Positions 25,965 to 36,152 of a stretch of DNA of 64,000 nt are shown one piece after another. Both the position numbers and the translations under genes were made by a program. The notes under the pieces are model-generated. The model searched no databases. It saw nothing but the letters and a program-made list of their open reading frames with translations, and had not been told where the DNA came from. The stretch covers positions 1 to 64,000 of the forward strand of contig NZ_JAIXTC010000003.1 in NCBI RefSeq assembly GCF_027484365.1. Reading direction: 5' to 3'. Position 1 is the first letter of the stretch. Every line of letters begins with the position of its first letter. The stretch comes from Brevundimonas sp. Its GTDB lineage: Bacteria; Pseudomonadota; Alphaproteobacteria; Caulobacterales; Caulobacteraceae.

Positions 25965-27401
25965 TCACTGCGTTGGTCGCATCGCCCGGAAGTCGACGTC
26001 GCTATCCGCGACCAACCAGACCAGGGCGGCCCAGGCGGCCACGTTCTGGCGCAGTTGCTCGGGGTCGATCTTGTCCAGGGTGTCGTCGGCCGTGTGGTGC
26101 AGGTCGAAATAGCGCAACCCGTCCTGCTTCAAACCGAAGACCGGCACCCCGGCCTCGACGATCGGACCGATATCGGCGCCGCCCTCTGTCTCAGGAACGT
26201 TCGTGCGCAGGACACCGATTGGATAGAGGACCCGGTTCGCCGCATCGGCAAAGGCGCCGGTCTGGGCGCCGATGGGAAGTTGCAGGGCATAGACCCTGTC
26301 CGCCCCGAAATCACTCTCGCCGGTGAAGACATGGTTGGCGATGTCCTCGGCCGACAGGCTGCGCAGATAGGCGCCGCCGCCATTGCCGGTATTGGTCGGC
26401 TGGGCGACCTCTTCGGAACCGTAGAGGATCACGCGGACGGTCCGGGCCGTGGGACCCTGTTCGGCGATCGCCTTGGCGGCCGCGATCGTGATCGCCCCGC
26501 CCGCTCCGTCGTCGATGGCGCCGGTGCCCAGGTCCCAGCTGTCCATATGCGAGCCCAGGACGATGATCTCGTCAGCCCGGTCGCCATGACCCGGCATGTC
26601 GCCGATGACGTTGTGCGAGGTCGTCTCATAGGTGTGAGCCGTGGACGACAGATGAATCCGCACAGGATCGCCGTAGGACACCAGCCGGCTCAGCTGATCC
26701 GCGTCGGGCGCGCTCAGGGCGAAGCCGGGCAGCGGAACGACACCGTTCACATACCGCGTCGTTCCCGTATGCGGCATCCGGTGCTCATCAGACCCGGCCG
26801 ACCGCATGATGAAGGCCAGGGCGCCCTTCTGCGCGGCCACGCTCGGGCCTGCGCCGCGGATTCGCGTCAGCGGGCCGTAGCCGGCCCCCGACTGCATGGG
26901 CACCATCTGGCCGGCGTCGACATAGGCGATCTTCCCGGCGAGAGACCCATCAGGAACGGCGGAAAGGTCCTCAAGTGAGGTGAAGCGCACGACCTCGGCC
27001 TCGATCCCGCCGGCCGGCGTGGCCGGCGAATGCCCGAGGGCGGCTACGGCGAGACGCTGGGGGTTGGCGCCGACAATGGCGGCACTCTCCTCGCCGCGTT
27101 CCCAGCCGACCAGCGGAAACGCCTGGATATGGACGTTCTTGAAGCCGAGCTCGCGCATATAGCCGGCCGCCCATTCGGCGGCGGCGGTCTCGGACGCCGA
27201 CCCCGCCGGGCGAGGCCCGAACCGGGTCGTCAGCTGGGTGACGTAGTCCATGGCCACGGTGTCGTTCAGCGCGGCGTCGCGCACCTGTTCGGCGTTTCGG
27301 ATCGTCGCAGCGTCCTGCGCCATCACGGGGCCCGCGAGCGCGGATGCCAGTGAAAGCACGGACACGGCGGCGATGGCCGAACGACGGGCGGAAACGAACA
27401 T
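25965..27401 (-). CDS. Secreted M28 family metallopeptidase
   Basis: 478 aa from ATG 27401, which has GGAG 7 bp upstream; six more codons are open upstream. The signal peptide ends AGPVMAQ (about residue 28). The di-zinc aminopeptidase motifs are present: GSHMDSWDLGTGAIDDGAGG (His and bridging Asp), YGSEEVAQ (Glu pair) and the final FDLHHTADDTLD (His). A PA-like inserted domain lies at about 130-250. It probably hydrolyses N-terminal residues of peptides (carboxypeptidase Q-like) in the periplasm or outside. It lies 64 bp downstream of lpxC on the same strand, and tRNA-Leu follows by 12 bp. Confidence 0.92.
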   Translation of the reverse strand: MFVSARRSAIAAVSVLSLASALAGPVMAQDAATIRNAEQVRDAALNDTVAMDYVTQLTTRFGPRPAGSASETAAAEWAAGYMRELGFKNVHIQAFPLVGWERGEESAAIVGANPQRLAVAALGHSPATPAGGIEAEVVRFTSLEDLSAVPDGSLAGKIAYVDAGQMVPMQSGAGYGPLTRIRGAGPSVAAQKGALAFIMRSAGSDEHRMPHTGTTRYVNGVVPLPGFALSAPDADQLSRLVSYGDPVRIHLSSTAHTYETTSHNVIGDMPGHGDRADEIIVLGSHMDSWDLGTGAIDDGAGGAITIAAAKAIAEQGPTARTVRVILYGSEEVAQPTNTGNGGGAYLRSLSAEDIANHVFTGESDFGADRVYALQLPIGAQTGAFADAANRVLYPIGVLRTNVPETEGGADIGPIVEAGVPVFGLKQDGLRYFDLHHTADDTLDKIDPEQLRQNVAAWAALVWLVADSDVDFRAMRPTQ

Positions 27402-27465
27402 GCCGAAACTCCAGATCACGGGATGGCCGGGACCCTAGAGCTTGCAAGGAGGAAGGTGAAGCGGC

Positions 27466-28377
27466 TTAGCCGACGTTCGCCAGCTGGGGCTCCAGAACCA
27501 CCTCGCGCCAGGCGTGAGGGGCATCCAGAAGGGCGCGGACCAGCAGGTTGTTGACCGAATGTCCGGCCTTGTAGCCTTCGTACCGACCCAGCAGCGGCGC
27601 GCCCATGACATAGAGGTCGCCGATCGCATCCAGGGCCTTGTGCCGCACGAACTCGCGTTCCATGCGCAGGCCGCCGGGGTTCAGGATATCGTCACCGTCG
27701 ATGACGACCGCGTTCTCGAGGCTGCCGCCGCGCGCCAGACCGGCCTGGCGCAGGGCCTCGACCTCATGGGCGAAGCCGAATGTCCGGGCAGCCATGATCT
27801 CGTCGCGGAACGTCTGTTCGTCGACCACGAAATCCACAACCTGGTTGCCGATCACGGGGCTGTCGAAATCGATCTCGAACCGCATCTCGTAGCGCTCGCA
27901 GGGATAGAGCGCTGCATGCTTGTCGCCGTCCGTAACGTGGATCGGCTCAAGGATCTCGATGTAGCGGACCGGCGCTTCTTGCCGGCGGAAACCGGCGCGG
28001 TCCAGCAGCTGAACGAAAGGCAGGGCCGAGCCGTCCAGGATTGGCAGCTCCGGTCCGTCGACCTCGACGATGACGTTCGATATGCCCAAGGCGCAGAAGG
28101 CGGCCATCAGGTGTTCGATCGTGGACAGTCGCACGCCGGCTTCGTTCTGGATCATCGTGTTCAGGCGCGCGTCGACCACGGCGTCTCCGGAGACGACGAT
28201 GCGATTGTCACGATCGGTGATGTCGGTGCGGACGAAAACGACGCCTGTCCCTGCCGGGGCGGGACGGATGGCGAGGCGAACTCGCTGACCCGTGTGCACG
28301 CCCACGCCCGCACATATGGCGGGGGCGACCAGCGTCCGTTCGCGATGATCGTGGCGTGGCGGCAAGGTCTGATCCAC
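27466..28377 (-). CDS. lpxC: UDP-3-O-acyl-N-acetylglucosamine deacetylase
   Basis: 303 aa zinc enzyme for the committed step of lipid A synthesis. Zinc ligands are in STIEHLMAAFCALGISN (His) and REFVRHKALDAIGDL (His and Asp), and the catalytic histidine is in KAGHSVNNLLVRAL. It begins MDQTLPPRHDHRERTLVAPA and has the normal length. It follows ftsZ by about 170 bp, a conserved end of the dcw cluster, but the ftsZ terminator lies in between, so it probably has its own promoter around 28400-28490. Confidence 0.97.
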   Translation of the reverse strand: MDQTLPPRHDHRERTLVAPAICAGVGVHTGQRVRLAIRPAPAGTGVVFVRTDITDRDNRIVVSGDAVVDARLNTMIQNEAGVRLSTIEHLMAAFCALGISNVIVEVDGPELPILDGSALPFVQLLDRAGFRRQEAPVRYIEILEPIHVTDGDKHAALYPCERYEMRFEIDFDSPVIGNQVVDFVVDEQTFRDEIMAARTFGFAHEVEALRQAGLARGGSLENAVVIDGDDILNPGGLRMEREFVRHKALDAIGDLYVMGAPLLGRYEGYKAGHSVNNLLVRALLDAPHAWREVVLEPQLANVG

Positions 28378-28494
28378 TGAACGCCCGGCGCGCCGGGGCG
28401 CGCATGAGCGGAAGATCGATCTCTAGCTGCAGTGCAGCAAGGCGAAAACCAAAGTCGGGTTTCGAATTGTTTCCAACTTGGTAACCCTCGCCGC

Positions 28495-28527
28495 AAAGCA
28501 AAACGCCCCGGGCTTCCCCGGGGCGTT
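28495..28527 (-). terminator. Rho-independent terminator of ftsZ
   Basis: AACGCCCCGGG (28502-28512) pairs perfectly with CCCGGGGCGTT (28517-28527) around a 4-nt loop. On the minus strand a short T-run (TTTTGC) follows. It sits 20 bp after the ftsZ stop codon at 28548. Confidence 0.88.
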
Positions 28528-28547
28528 CAAGGCGGCGGCAGGCCGGA

Positions 28548-30101
28548 TCAGTTGGCCAGACGGCGCAGGAATGACGGGATCTCCAGATCATCCTCTGCGG
28601 TGGGAGCCGTCACTTCCGGCAGCGGCTGGGCGGTCTGGCGCAGTTGAGGCTGGCCCCGCGACGCGTTGGGTGCCGGGGCGTAGGCCGTCTGGGCGCGAGG
28701 CTTCTTGCCGAACAGGCTCCAGCCAGACTTGCGATGGTCGCGGTCGTCGTAGGCGGACTCATCATACTCTGCAGGTTGCTGACCCTGCGGGGCGGTCGGG
28801 GCGCGATCCATATAAAGATCGCCCTGGTCCGCGTGGGAGGCGACGGAAGAGCGGCGGCCTTCGGACTCAAACGCCTCGACCCACGGATCGACGATGGGCG
28901 CGAGGGTGCGCTCTTCGGCGACGTGGATCACCGGCTCGGGCGCCCGTGCGACGGGTTCGGGCGCCTGGAATGTCGGGATCACAGGGGCGGGTTCCGGCGC
29001 ACGATAGGCTTCAGCGCGGGCCGGCTCGCGATAGACGGGTTCCGGAGCCCGCGGGGCTTCAGCGACCGGCGCTGCGCGGCGCGGATCATGGAAGGCAGCC
29101 TGACGGGTCGCAATCGGCTCGATCTTGGCGGTCGCAACCTCATCCATGCCGGTGGCGACGACCGAGACACGGATCTTGCCGTCCAGGGCCGGATCGAAGG
29201 CCGCGCCGAAGATGATGTTGGCGTCGCCGTCCACCTCGGCCGAGATCGCGTTGGCGGCCTCGTCGACTTCCAGCAGGGTCATGTCCAGACCGCCAGTGAT
29301 GTTGACCAGTACGGCCTTGGCGCCCTTCAGCGAGGTCTCGTCCAGCAGCGGATTGGCGATGGCGTTCTGGGCAGCCAGCAGGGCGCGATCGTCGCCCGAC
29401 GCTTCTCCCGTTCCCATCATCGCCTTGCCCATCTCCGACATCACGGCGCGAACGTCGGCGAAGTCGAGGTTGATCAGACCCGGCAGGATCATCAGGTCGG
29501 TGATCGAGCGCACGCCCGAGTGCAGCACCTGGTCGGCCATGCCGAAGGCGTCTGCAAAGGTGGTGCGTTCGTTGGCGACGCGGAACAGGTTCTGGTTCGG
29601 GATGACGATCAGAGTGTCGACGTAGCGCTGCAGCTCGGCGATGCCCGCATCGGCCAGACGCATGCGGTGGCGGCCTTCGAACGTGAAGGGCTTGGTCACG
29701 ACGCCCACCGTCAGGATGCCGCGATCACGCGCCCGCTTGGCGATGATCGGTGCTGCCCCGGTGCCGGTGCCGCCGCCCATGCCGGCCGTGATGAAGATCA
29801 TGTGCGCGCCTTCCAGGTGCGCGTCGATTTCGTCGGCGCTCTCCTCGGCCGCGTTCATGCCGACCTCGGGATGGGCGCCGGCGCCGAGCCCCTGGGTGAT
29901 GGTCTCGCCCAGCTGGATGCGGCGGTCGGTCTTGGCGAAGCTGAGGTGTTGCGCGTCGGTATTGGCGACGACGAACTCGACCCCTTCAAGGCCGGCGTCG
30001 ATCATGTTGTTGACGGCGTTTCCGCCTGCACCGCCGACGCCGAACACGACGATCCGGGGCTTCAGTTCCGTGGCCGAGGGGCGCACCAACGAGAGAGACA
30101 T
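28548..30101 (-). CDS. ftsZ: Cell division protein FtsZ
   Basis: 517 aa tubulin-like GTPase that forms the Z-ring. The GTP site is complete: [13 protein letters not shown] near residue 20 and the signature GGGTGTG near 105. A long, poorly conserved Pro/Ala/Glu-rich linker (about 330-500) is typical of Caulobacter FtsZ, and the C-terminal peptide [11 protein letters not shown] for FtsA/ZapA-type partners is intact. The ATG at 30101 is chosen; a TTG two codons upstream also exists. ftsZ is separated from ftsA by a TonB-dependent receptor gene and a terminator, so it must use a promoter in 30102-30290, where CtrA and GANTC sites are seen. Confidence 0.98.
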   Translation of the reverse strand: MSLSLVRPSATELKPRIVVFGVGGAGGNAVNNMIDAGLEGVEFVVANTDAQHLSFAKTDRRIQLGETITQGLGAGAHPEVGMNAAEESADEIDAHLEGAHMIFITAGMGGGTGTGAAPIIAKRARDRGILTVGVVTKPFTFEGRHRMRLADAGIAELQRYVDTLIVIPNQNLFRVANERTTFADAFGMADQVLHSGVRSITDLMILPGLINLDFADVRAVMSEMGKAMMGTGEASGDDRALLAAQNAIANPLLDETSLKGAKAVLVNITGGLDMTLLEVDEAANAISAEVDGDANIIFGAAFDPALDGKIRVSVVATGMDEVATAKIEPIATRQAAFHDPRRAAPVAEAPRAPEPVYREPARAEAYRAPEPAPVIPTFQAPEPVARAPEPVIHVAEERTLAPIVDPWVEAFESEGRRSSVASHADQGDLYMDRAPTAPQGQQPAEYDESAYDDRDHRKSGWSLFGKKPRAQTAYAPAPNASRGQPQLRQTAQPLPEVTAPTAEDDLEIPSFLRRLAN

Positions 30102-30160
30102 TTCCAAACCGACCTTTGTTCCGACCCTGCCCCTTGAACGTCCAGTGCGAAGTCCCCGCC

Positions 30161-30218
30161 GATTCGCATTGGTTATGAGCGCGTTAAGGATCGCTCACCG
30201 TCGTTAAGGGAAGGTTAC
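30161..30218 (-). promoter_or_regulatory. CtrA-type and GANTC sites upstream of ftsZ
   Basis: On the minus strand GTAA-CCTTCCC-TTAAC lies at 30203-30218, one base from the CtrA consensus TTAA-N7-TTAAC, with another TTAAC at 30183-30187. A CcrM methylation site GATTC is at 30161-30165. In Caulobacter, ftsZ is repressed by CtrA and activated by GANTC methylation, so this matches known control. The start codon is 60-100 bp downstream. Confidence 0.65.
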
Positions 30219-30291
30219 CGGATAGCGTGAGTCGGACGGCTGGCGAGGCCTGTCCCCAAGCGTGGCCGCAAAAATCGGGCTTGCCGGCAAA

Positions 30292-30319
30292 GAAAAGGGC
30301 GGCCCGAGGGCCGCCCTTT
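30292..30319 (-). terminator. Rho-independent terminator of the TonB-dependent receptor
   Basis: AAGGGCGGCC pairs with GGCCGCCCTT around CGAG at about 30295-30318. On the minus strand TTTTCTTT follows. It is 25 bp after the receptor stop codon at 30344 and separates it from ftsZ. Confidence 0.9.
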
Positions 30320-30343
30320 CCGTCTTGGTTCTGACCGAACCCC

Positions 30344-33300
30344 TTACCAGGGACGGTAGTTGATGCCGACATTGAAGCGGCGACCGTACGGGTCGAAGCT
30401 TGAAGCAAAGCCCAGATAGGGAGGGGGCTCGGAGTCAAACACATTGGTCACGCCGAGGCGCAGGGTTGCCTCGTCGGTCACATCGTAGCGGAAGGAGATG
30501 TCATGACGGGCAAAATTCCCGGTCGTCCACTCATCCACGCTGTCGATGTCGGTGTTTCCGGTAGGGAGCAGGTCTCTGTATTTGCGCAGATCCTGCGACG
30601 CCTGCCAGTCTGCCGTCCAGGTCACGGCCAACTTGTCAGTCGGCGTCCAGGTCAGAGTGGAAACGAACTCGACCCGCGGGAAGAACACATCCGACGTCGA
30701 GTCGGTAAACGCGGCAGGATTCGCCGGGTTGGTGAAGTTCTTCTGCTCGATGAGCCAGAGACCGCCAACGCGCCAGTTCAACTGGCCAAGATCCTGACCG
30801 AGCAGTTCTGGCAGGTCGTACCGATAGTTGACTGTGAAGTCCAGACCGCGAGTTTGCAGCTTGGCATTGTTGATGCCGGCCAGGATGAAGCCGCCGGTGG
30901 GATCGCCGTTAGGGGCCCCGACCTTGAAGTTGTTGAACGGATCCACGCCATTGTCCGGATTGCGCCGGAACACCAAAGCACAGGTGACGGGATTGGGCGT
31001 GGAACCGCTGCTGACGCAGTCATCTGCCAGGAACTGGCCGCTGGGCGTGATGATGACATCCGAGATCGTGATCTCGTAGTAGTCGAGCACGATGCTCAGG
31101 TCAGGGATGAAGCGGGGCTGAAGAACCGTCGAGAAGGTGAAGGATTCCGACGTTTCCGGCTTCAGGGCCGGGTTGCCGCCCAGGACCGAGGCGATGCCAG
31201 AGCCATAGGTCGGAAGGTAGTCGTCCGCCGTCGTCACGGTTGTGTTACCGAAGTCGAACGAAAGACCCCGTGCTGCAGCCAATGTCGTGCAGTTTGCGAT
31301 CCGGTTCGCACGGACCGTCGCAGCATTCGCGCCCGAGAAGCCGGTGATTACGCGGGTGTCGCAAGGATCGACGAACGCGTTGACAAACGTCTGCGCGGCG
31401 GGACGGAAGTTTTCAGTCAGGTTGGGAGCACGGAAAGAGGTATTGAAGCTGCTCTTGAACGTAATGTCCTGCACCGGACGGTAGACAAGGTTCACGCCAT
31501 AGACGTCGCCCGATCCTGCCGTCGTGTAGTCGAATGCACGATAGGAACCCGTGAGTTCAGCATACTCACCGAGCCAAGTGTCCCGGAACAGGGGAATGGC
31601 GAGTTCGGCGAATACCTCTTCCGATTCGTATTCAACGCCGATGAAGTCTGCGCCTGTGTTCAGCTGCAGAAGGCGGTTGTTTGCACTACGGCTACGGCCA
31701 ACACCTTCGGTGTACTCGCGGCGGTATTCGGCCCCGAGAGCAAAGCCGATCGGACCGGCACCCCAGAAGTCCCACAGTTCGCCACCGAAGCTGGCGACCG
31801 CGGCTTCCTGGATATTCTGCTCCTCGACCCGGACGAAGGCACTGATGTAGTCCAGAGCCTCTTTGCTTTGGTTGCCCGCACCAAAGACGTTCAGGGGAAC
31901 GCAGCCGTTGACTTCAGGATCGTTGATGGCCGCACCGGTGCCATAGGTGGTGCGAGCCGTGAACGGGTTCTGTTCGGTGACCGCCAGGCCCTGGCTTCTG
32001 AGCAGTTGCACACGGCAGACAATCTGGCCGGGCCGGCCATTGACGATACCTGCCGTATCAACGACCGAGTCCATCGCATGACCGAAGCGGATTGCATCCG
32101 GCCCGCGCTCGATGTTGAGGTTGTTCATCTCCCCATAGGTATAGGAGAGATCCCAGTTGAAGTTCTTGATGAAGCCGAGCGTGTCGCGCGAGCCATCAAG
32201 GGCGGCAACGTAGCGAGCAACCTCGCGTGTGTTGGTCTGGTCACGAGCAATACCAAAGCCACGGTGGTTTGCGATCGCTCCGGACCGTAGACCGGCCGCT
32301 GTACCTGGCAGGGTCGGATCGACCGTGCTGGGCTGATTGTAGCCGGTAAAGGTGTTGTTCAGAATGGCCGTTCTGACGTTGGCCGGCAGGAAGGCATTGT
32401 CCAGACGGGTCGAGAAGGTCGCCGTGCCGGAAATCAGACCGGGGGTTGTCGCCGTCCCCGTACCGCTCGCGAGAGAGAAGTCGCTGACAAAGATGTCCCA
32501 GAACGAAAGCTGACCGGCGTAGAAGGCGTCTTCGGTGGTGTATTTTGCCTCAAGAGACAGATTGATGTCTTCGGTGACATCGAAGTTCAGGCCAACCTGG
32601 TAGCGCTGGCTCTCCTGGAACGGGAAGGTCGCACCCCGGTCGAAGGACGACTGGTTCGCAGCCTCACCGTCTCCGCCGATGTTCCAGGGGCGGTTGGTGC
32701 CGGTATTCCCGATGCGCTGGCCGAAGTTCGCAAGGCGCGCCGTGGTCCCCGTGAACCAGTAGGTATAGGCGGGGTCGACACTGAAGCAGGCGGCGGCAGT
32801 CGACGCACCGGGGCAGTTTGCAAACGGCACGTCCGGATCATTGTTCGGGCTCGGACGCTGCATGTTTGCAATCGTCAACGAGCCCCAGAGCGGGCGATCG
32901 AGACGGCGCGCGTTGTAGAACTGCCCGAGATCGAGAACACCGTCCGCAGCCGGTCCGAACGCAGGGTTGGTCGGGTCTGCGTCAACGCCGAGACGGATCC
33001 GGCCATCCTGCAGCCAGTTGATGTGCGATGGGAAAACGGTCTCCGCACGCTCATACTCGGCATGAGCATAGATGTTCAGGCGATCATCCAGAAGGTTCAT
33101 GCCCCCCAGGATCGACAGGCGGCGGGTATCGGCCGCACCGTCCTGGACAAGCTGTCCGAAGTTACCGTCGATCTCGAGGCCTTCGAAGTCCTTGCGGAGG
33201 ATATAGTTGATGACGCCGGAGACGGCGTCGGCGCCGTAGACCGACGAACCGCCGCCGGTGATGATTTCGATGTTCTCGATCAGGAGACGCGGGATGGTCG

Positions 33301-33721
33301 AAACGTCCACCGAGAGCGTGCCCCCGGCCGAACCCACATGGCGGCGACCGTCAACCAGCGTCAGCGTACGCCCGGTGCCCAGCGAACGAAGGTTCGCGAA
33401 CTCCAGACCGCCCGTGTTCAGCCCGCCGCCCGTCGTATCGGAAGGGACCAGGGAGTTGGAAAGAGCCGGGATTGTGGCGAGGTAGTCGATTACTGTCGCC
33501 TGGCCGGTTTCAAGCAGTTGCTCGCGGCTGACCGTGATCAGCGGCGTCGGCGCCGTGGTCGGATCGCGGCGGATACGCGAACCCGTGACGATAATCTGTT
33601 CAACCTCGACGGACTCTTCATCCTGCGCCGGAGCGGACGATTGAGCGAACGCCGGGGCCGACAGCGTCAGTACCCCCGCGAGGACGGTGGTTCCGAAGAG
33701 ATACTTGCGATTGGTTAGCAT
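30344..33721 (-). CDS. TonB-dependent outer-membrane receptor
   Basis: 1125 aa. The signal peptide is MLTNRKYLFGTTVLAGVLTL and on to AFAQS (cleavage after about 26). A TonB-box-like stretch EQIIVTGSRI is near residue 42, then the plug domain (about 55-170, with SLGTGRTLTLVDGRRHV and GGGSSVYGADAVSGVINYIL) and a large beta-barrel ending in the aromatic NYRPW. These receptors import large substrates such as siderophores or glycans using TonB/ExbBD energy. Substrate is not predictable. By eye the gene is poorer in GC than its neighbours. It sits between ftsA and ftsZ with its own terminator, an unusual place. Confidence 0.95.
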   Translation of the reverse strand: MLTNRKYLFGTTVLAGVLTLSAPAFAQSSAPAQDEESVEVEQIIVTGSRIRRDPTTAPTPLITVSREQLLETGQATVIDYLATIPALSNSLVPSDTTGGGLNTGGLEFANLRSLGTGRTLTLVDGRRHVGSAGGTLSVDVSTIPRLLIENIEIITGGGSSVYGADAVSGVINYILRKDFEGLEIDGNFGQLVQDGAADTRRLSILGGMNLLDDRLNIYAHAEYERAETVFPSHINWLQDGRIRLGVDADPTNPAFGPAADGVLDLGQFYNARRLDRPLWGSLTIANMQRPSPNNDPDVPFANCPGASTAAACFSVDPAYTYWFTGTTARLANFGQRIGNTGTNRPWNIGGDGEAANQSSFDRGATFPFQESQRYQVGLNFDVTEDINLSLEAKYTTEDAFYAGQLSFWDIFVSDFSLASGTGTATTPGLISGTATFSTRLDNAFLPANVRTAILNNTFTGYNQPSTVDPTLPGTAAGLRSGAIANHRGFGIARDQTNTREVARYVAALDGSRDTLGFIKNFNWDLSYTYGEMNNLNIERGPDAIRFGHAMDSVVDTAGIVNGRPGQIVCRVQLLRSQGLAVTEQNPFTARTTYGTGAAINDPEVNGCVPLNVFGAGNQSKEALDYISAFVRVEEQNIQEAAVASFGGELWDFWGAGPIGFALGAEYRREYTEGVGRSRSANNRLLQLNTGADFIGVEYESEEVFAELAIPLFRDTWLGEYAELTGSYRAFDYTTAGSGDVYGVNLVYRPVQDITFKSSFNTSFRAPNLTENFRPAAQTFVNAFVDPCDTRVITGFSGANAATVRANRIANCTTLAAARGLSFDFGNTTVTTADDYLPTYGSGIASVLGGNPALKPETSESFTFSTVLQPRFIPDLSIVLDYYEITISDVIITPSGQFLADDCVSSGSTPNPVTCALVFRRNPDNGVDPFNNFKVGAPNGDPTGGFILAGINNAKLQTRGLDFTVNYRYDLPELLGQDLGQLNWRVGGLWLIEQKNFTNPANPAAFTDSTSDVFFPRVEFVSTLTWTPTDKLAVTWTADWQASQDLRKYRDLLPTGNTDIDSVDEWTTGNFARHDISFRYDVTDEATLRLGVTNVFDSEPPPYLGFASSFDPYGRRFNVGINYRPW

Positions 33722-33903
33722 GGTGCTTGGCCCCGGTGACTGAATGACGCGCGGCAGACCTCTGCGAGTCTGACCGTTCAGGACCGTTGCTAGTCAGAAG
33801 ATGTCAGCTGGGCAACCATTGGGGCGCGACTGAGGCAAACGGAACGCGGATTTGTTACACTTCGGACACACCACGGACACAGCTTGAGATATTGCGTGTC
33901 GAC

Positions 33904-35229
33904 CTAAAGGTTGTCTCGCAACCATCCGGCAGCTCGCGCTACGAGATTGCCACTCTGGACGCGCGGTGCGTCGGCGGCCGTAATCTGTCGCGACATCAGC
34001 TTCCTGGCCGACACGGCCTCGCGCGGACCATAGGCGGCGCGCAGCAGGACGCCGGCCGCTGAGCAGAAGGCGGGACCGGCCGCAGAATCCGCGAGGTGAG
34101 GCGCGCGCTGTGGACGTCCCAGACGGACGGGGCGGTCGAAGACCCGCACCGCCAGTTCCCGCACGCCGTTCAATTGACTGGCGCCGCCCGCCAGAACGAG
34201 GCCGGCGCCCGGTTCGAGGCCGACACCGGCATTGCGGAGACGGTCCCGCAGCAGTTCGAGCGTCTCCTCGACCCGCGGCGCGATGACGGTCTTCAGCATA
34301 GCCCGGGGGACGATGACGGGGCCGGCGCCGGCATCCTCGCCGCGCGGCGGGGCCTCCAGCATCTCGCGGTCCTCGTTCGCGCTCGCCATGGCCGAGCCGT
34401 GCAAGGTCTTCAGCCTTTCAGCGCCGGCCCGGGAGGTCGAGAGGCCGCGCGCGATGTCGGCCGTGACATGGTCGCCGCCGACATTGAGAGATTCGATGTG
34501 GAGCAGGGACCGGCCGCCCCAGACCGCGGCCGACGTCGAACCGCCGCCCATGTCGATGCAGACGCAGCCCAGATCCATCTCGTCCTCCTCGAGAGAAGCG
34601 AGCGAGGACACCACCGGGGCCGCAGCCACGCCCTGCAGATCGAGGTGGGCCAGTTCCAGACAGTGGCTCAGAGATGCGAAGGCACCCTCGGCCATCGACA
34701 CGACCAGAAGGTCGAGGCCCAGAGACCCGCCCCGCATGGCGCGGGGATCATGAACGCCGCGCGCCCCGTCGACAGACCAGGCGATCGGCAGAACATGGAT
34801 CGGCCGTCGGTTCGGCAGACGGATCTGGGCCAGGGCCATGCCGATGGCGCGGGCCAGATCGGCGTCGCTGACCGGATTGGCGCCCAGAGAGACGCGGGCC
34901 TGGACCCGGTGGCTCGCCATCTGGCCGATGGCGGTCGTGACGATGACGCCCGAAACAGGAGCGCCTGCGGTGCGCTCGGCGCGTTCCACGGCATGGCCGA
35001 TGGCCTGGGCCGCCTCGTCCATGTTGACGATGGCTCCCCCGCGCACGCCCTTGGACTGGACATGGCTCGCGCCGGCGACGCGGATCGTCCGGTCGGCATG
35101 GCGCACGCCGTCGGGCTTCATGATGAAGCAGGCGACCTTCGACTGGCCGAGATCGAGCGCGGCGACCACAGGCGCGCGCGCCGCCGCCCTGCCCGCCTCC
35201 GTCGTCGGATCCGCCTTCTTACCCGCCAT
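33904..35229 (-). CDS. ftsA: Cell division protein FtsA
   Basis: 441 aa actin-like ATPase that tethers FtsZ to the membrane. The phosphate loops are visible: VVAALDLGQSKVACF near residue 25 and CIDMGGGSTSAAVW near 225, with LVLAGGASQLNG later. The C-terminal amphipathic membrane helix ARAAGWLRDNL is intact. The ATG at 35229 lies 32 bp after the ftsQ stop codon. In most relatives ftsZ follows directly; here a receptor gene follows after a 182-bp spacer. Confidence 0.97.
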   Translation of the reverse strand: MAGKKADPTTEAGRAAARAPVVAALDLGQSKVACFIMKPDGVRHADRTIRVAGASHVQSKGVRGGAIVNMDEAAQAIGHAVERAERTAGAPVSGVIVTTAIGQMASHRVQARVSLGANPVSDADLARAIGMALAQIRLPNRRPIHVLPIAWSVDGARGVHDPRAMRGGSLGLDLLVVSMAEGAFASLSHCLELAHLDLQGVAAAPVVSSLASLEEDEMDLGCVCIDMGGGSTSAAVWGGRSLLHIESLNVGGDHVTADIARGLSTSRAGAERLKTLHGSAMASANEDREMLEAPPRGEDAGAGPVIVPRAMLKTVIAPRVEETLELLRDRLRNAGVGLEPGAGLVLAGGASQLNGVRELAVRVFDRPVRLGRPQRAPHLADSAAGPAFCSAAGVLLRAAYGPREAVSARKLMSRQITAADAPRVQSGNLVARAAGWLRDNL

Positions 35230-35261
35230 GATGCCTGCCGCCCTTACTCGAAACTATGTGG

Positions 35262-36152
35262 TTAGACGCCGGCGCGGGGCCGGACCGCGACCTGACCCTC
35301 GGTCCGGAGATCGATCCGGGCCAGGCCCAGTTCCAGCAACCGCTCGCGCTGGTCGAGCGCGTCGAGCTGGATCAGGGCCGCTTCCTGCTTCATCGCCGGG
35401 AGCTGGATGATCCCGCCATCCTTCAGCCGCAGGTCCCAGCGCCGTTCGTCGACCCGAACCAGGGCGTCGACCCGGCCCATCAGCCGGGGCCGTTGAGCCA
35501 GTAGTGGCAGGATATCGCCCGCCGCCTTGTCGGCGCCTGCGCCAACAACGAGCGGCAGACCCGGATAGCGACCAGCGTCGGCGCCCGGAATGGCGCGGCC
35601 TTCGCCGTCGATGACGAAGACCCGGCCACCGGTCTGCCAGACGGCCAGGCGGTCATGTTCCTTGACCTCGACGATCAATGTGTCGGGCAGCAGGCGCACC
35701 ACACGCGCCTCCTTCACCCAGCCCACGGCCTCAACACTGGCCTGCAGGGAGTCGAGATCAAGGCCCGTGATCGGCTGACCTGCCTCGACGTTGAGGGCTC
35801 GCTGGATCGCGGGCGTCGCTTCGGCCGAGGCCCCGGTGATGCGCACCCGGCGGAGCTTCAGCCCCATGCCCGTGGTGATCTGGTCCATGCCGTGAGTGAC
35901 GGACTGGCCGATCCGCTCGGCGCGGGCCCCGGTGGCGAGCACCAACGCCAGAACCCCCACGCCTGCACAGATCGACAGGACGACGGCGCGAGGCGAAAGG
36001 TCGAGCTTGCCCAGGGCGGCCATCTTGCCGGGAACGCCGCCGGGATTGCGGGGCGCGTTGCGTGAGCGACCGCCCTGCCCTTTCGGACCCGCGCTTCGCT
36101 TGGGCGCAGACGCGACATTCGCGCGCCGACCGCCGCGAACTACCGCGGGCAT
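35262..36152 (-). CDS. ftsQ: Cell division protein FtsQ
   Basis: 296 aa from ATG 36152, preceded by GGAGG with a 7-bp spacing. The start lies inside the end of ddl, giving a 13-bp overlap. FtsQ links the late divisome proteins FtsB and FtsL in the periplasm. The layout is a basic cytoplasmic tail (1-50), one membrane helix ([20 protein letters not shown], about 53-72), a POTRA domain (from [15 protein letters not shown], about 100-170) and the FtsQ beta domain. A start seven codons upstream is possible but lacks this ribosome-binding site. Confidence 0.94.
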   Translation of the reverse strand: MPAVVRGGRRANVASAPKRSAGPKGQGGRSRNAPRNPGGVPGKMAALGKLDLSPRAVVLSICAGVGVLALVLATGARAERIGQSVTHGMDQITTGMGLKLRRVRITGASAEATPAIQRALNVEAGQPITGLDLDSLQASVEAVGWVKEARVVRLLPDTLIVEVKEHDRLAVWQTGGRVFVIDGEGRAIPGADAGRYPGLPLVVGAGADKAAGDILPLLAQRPRLMGRVDALVRVDERRWDLRLKDGGIIQLPAMKQEAALIQLDALDQRERLLELGLARIDLRTEGQVAVRPRAGV

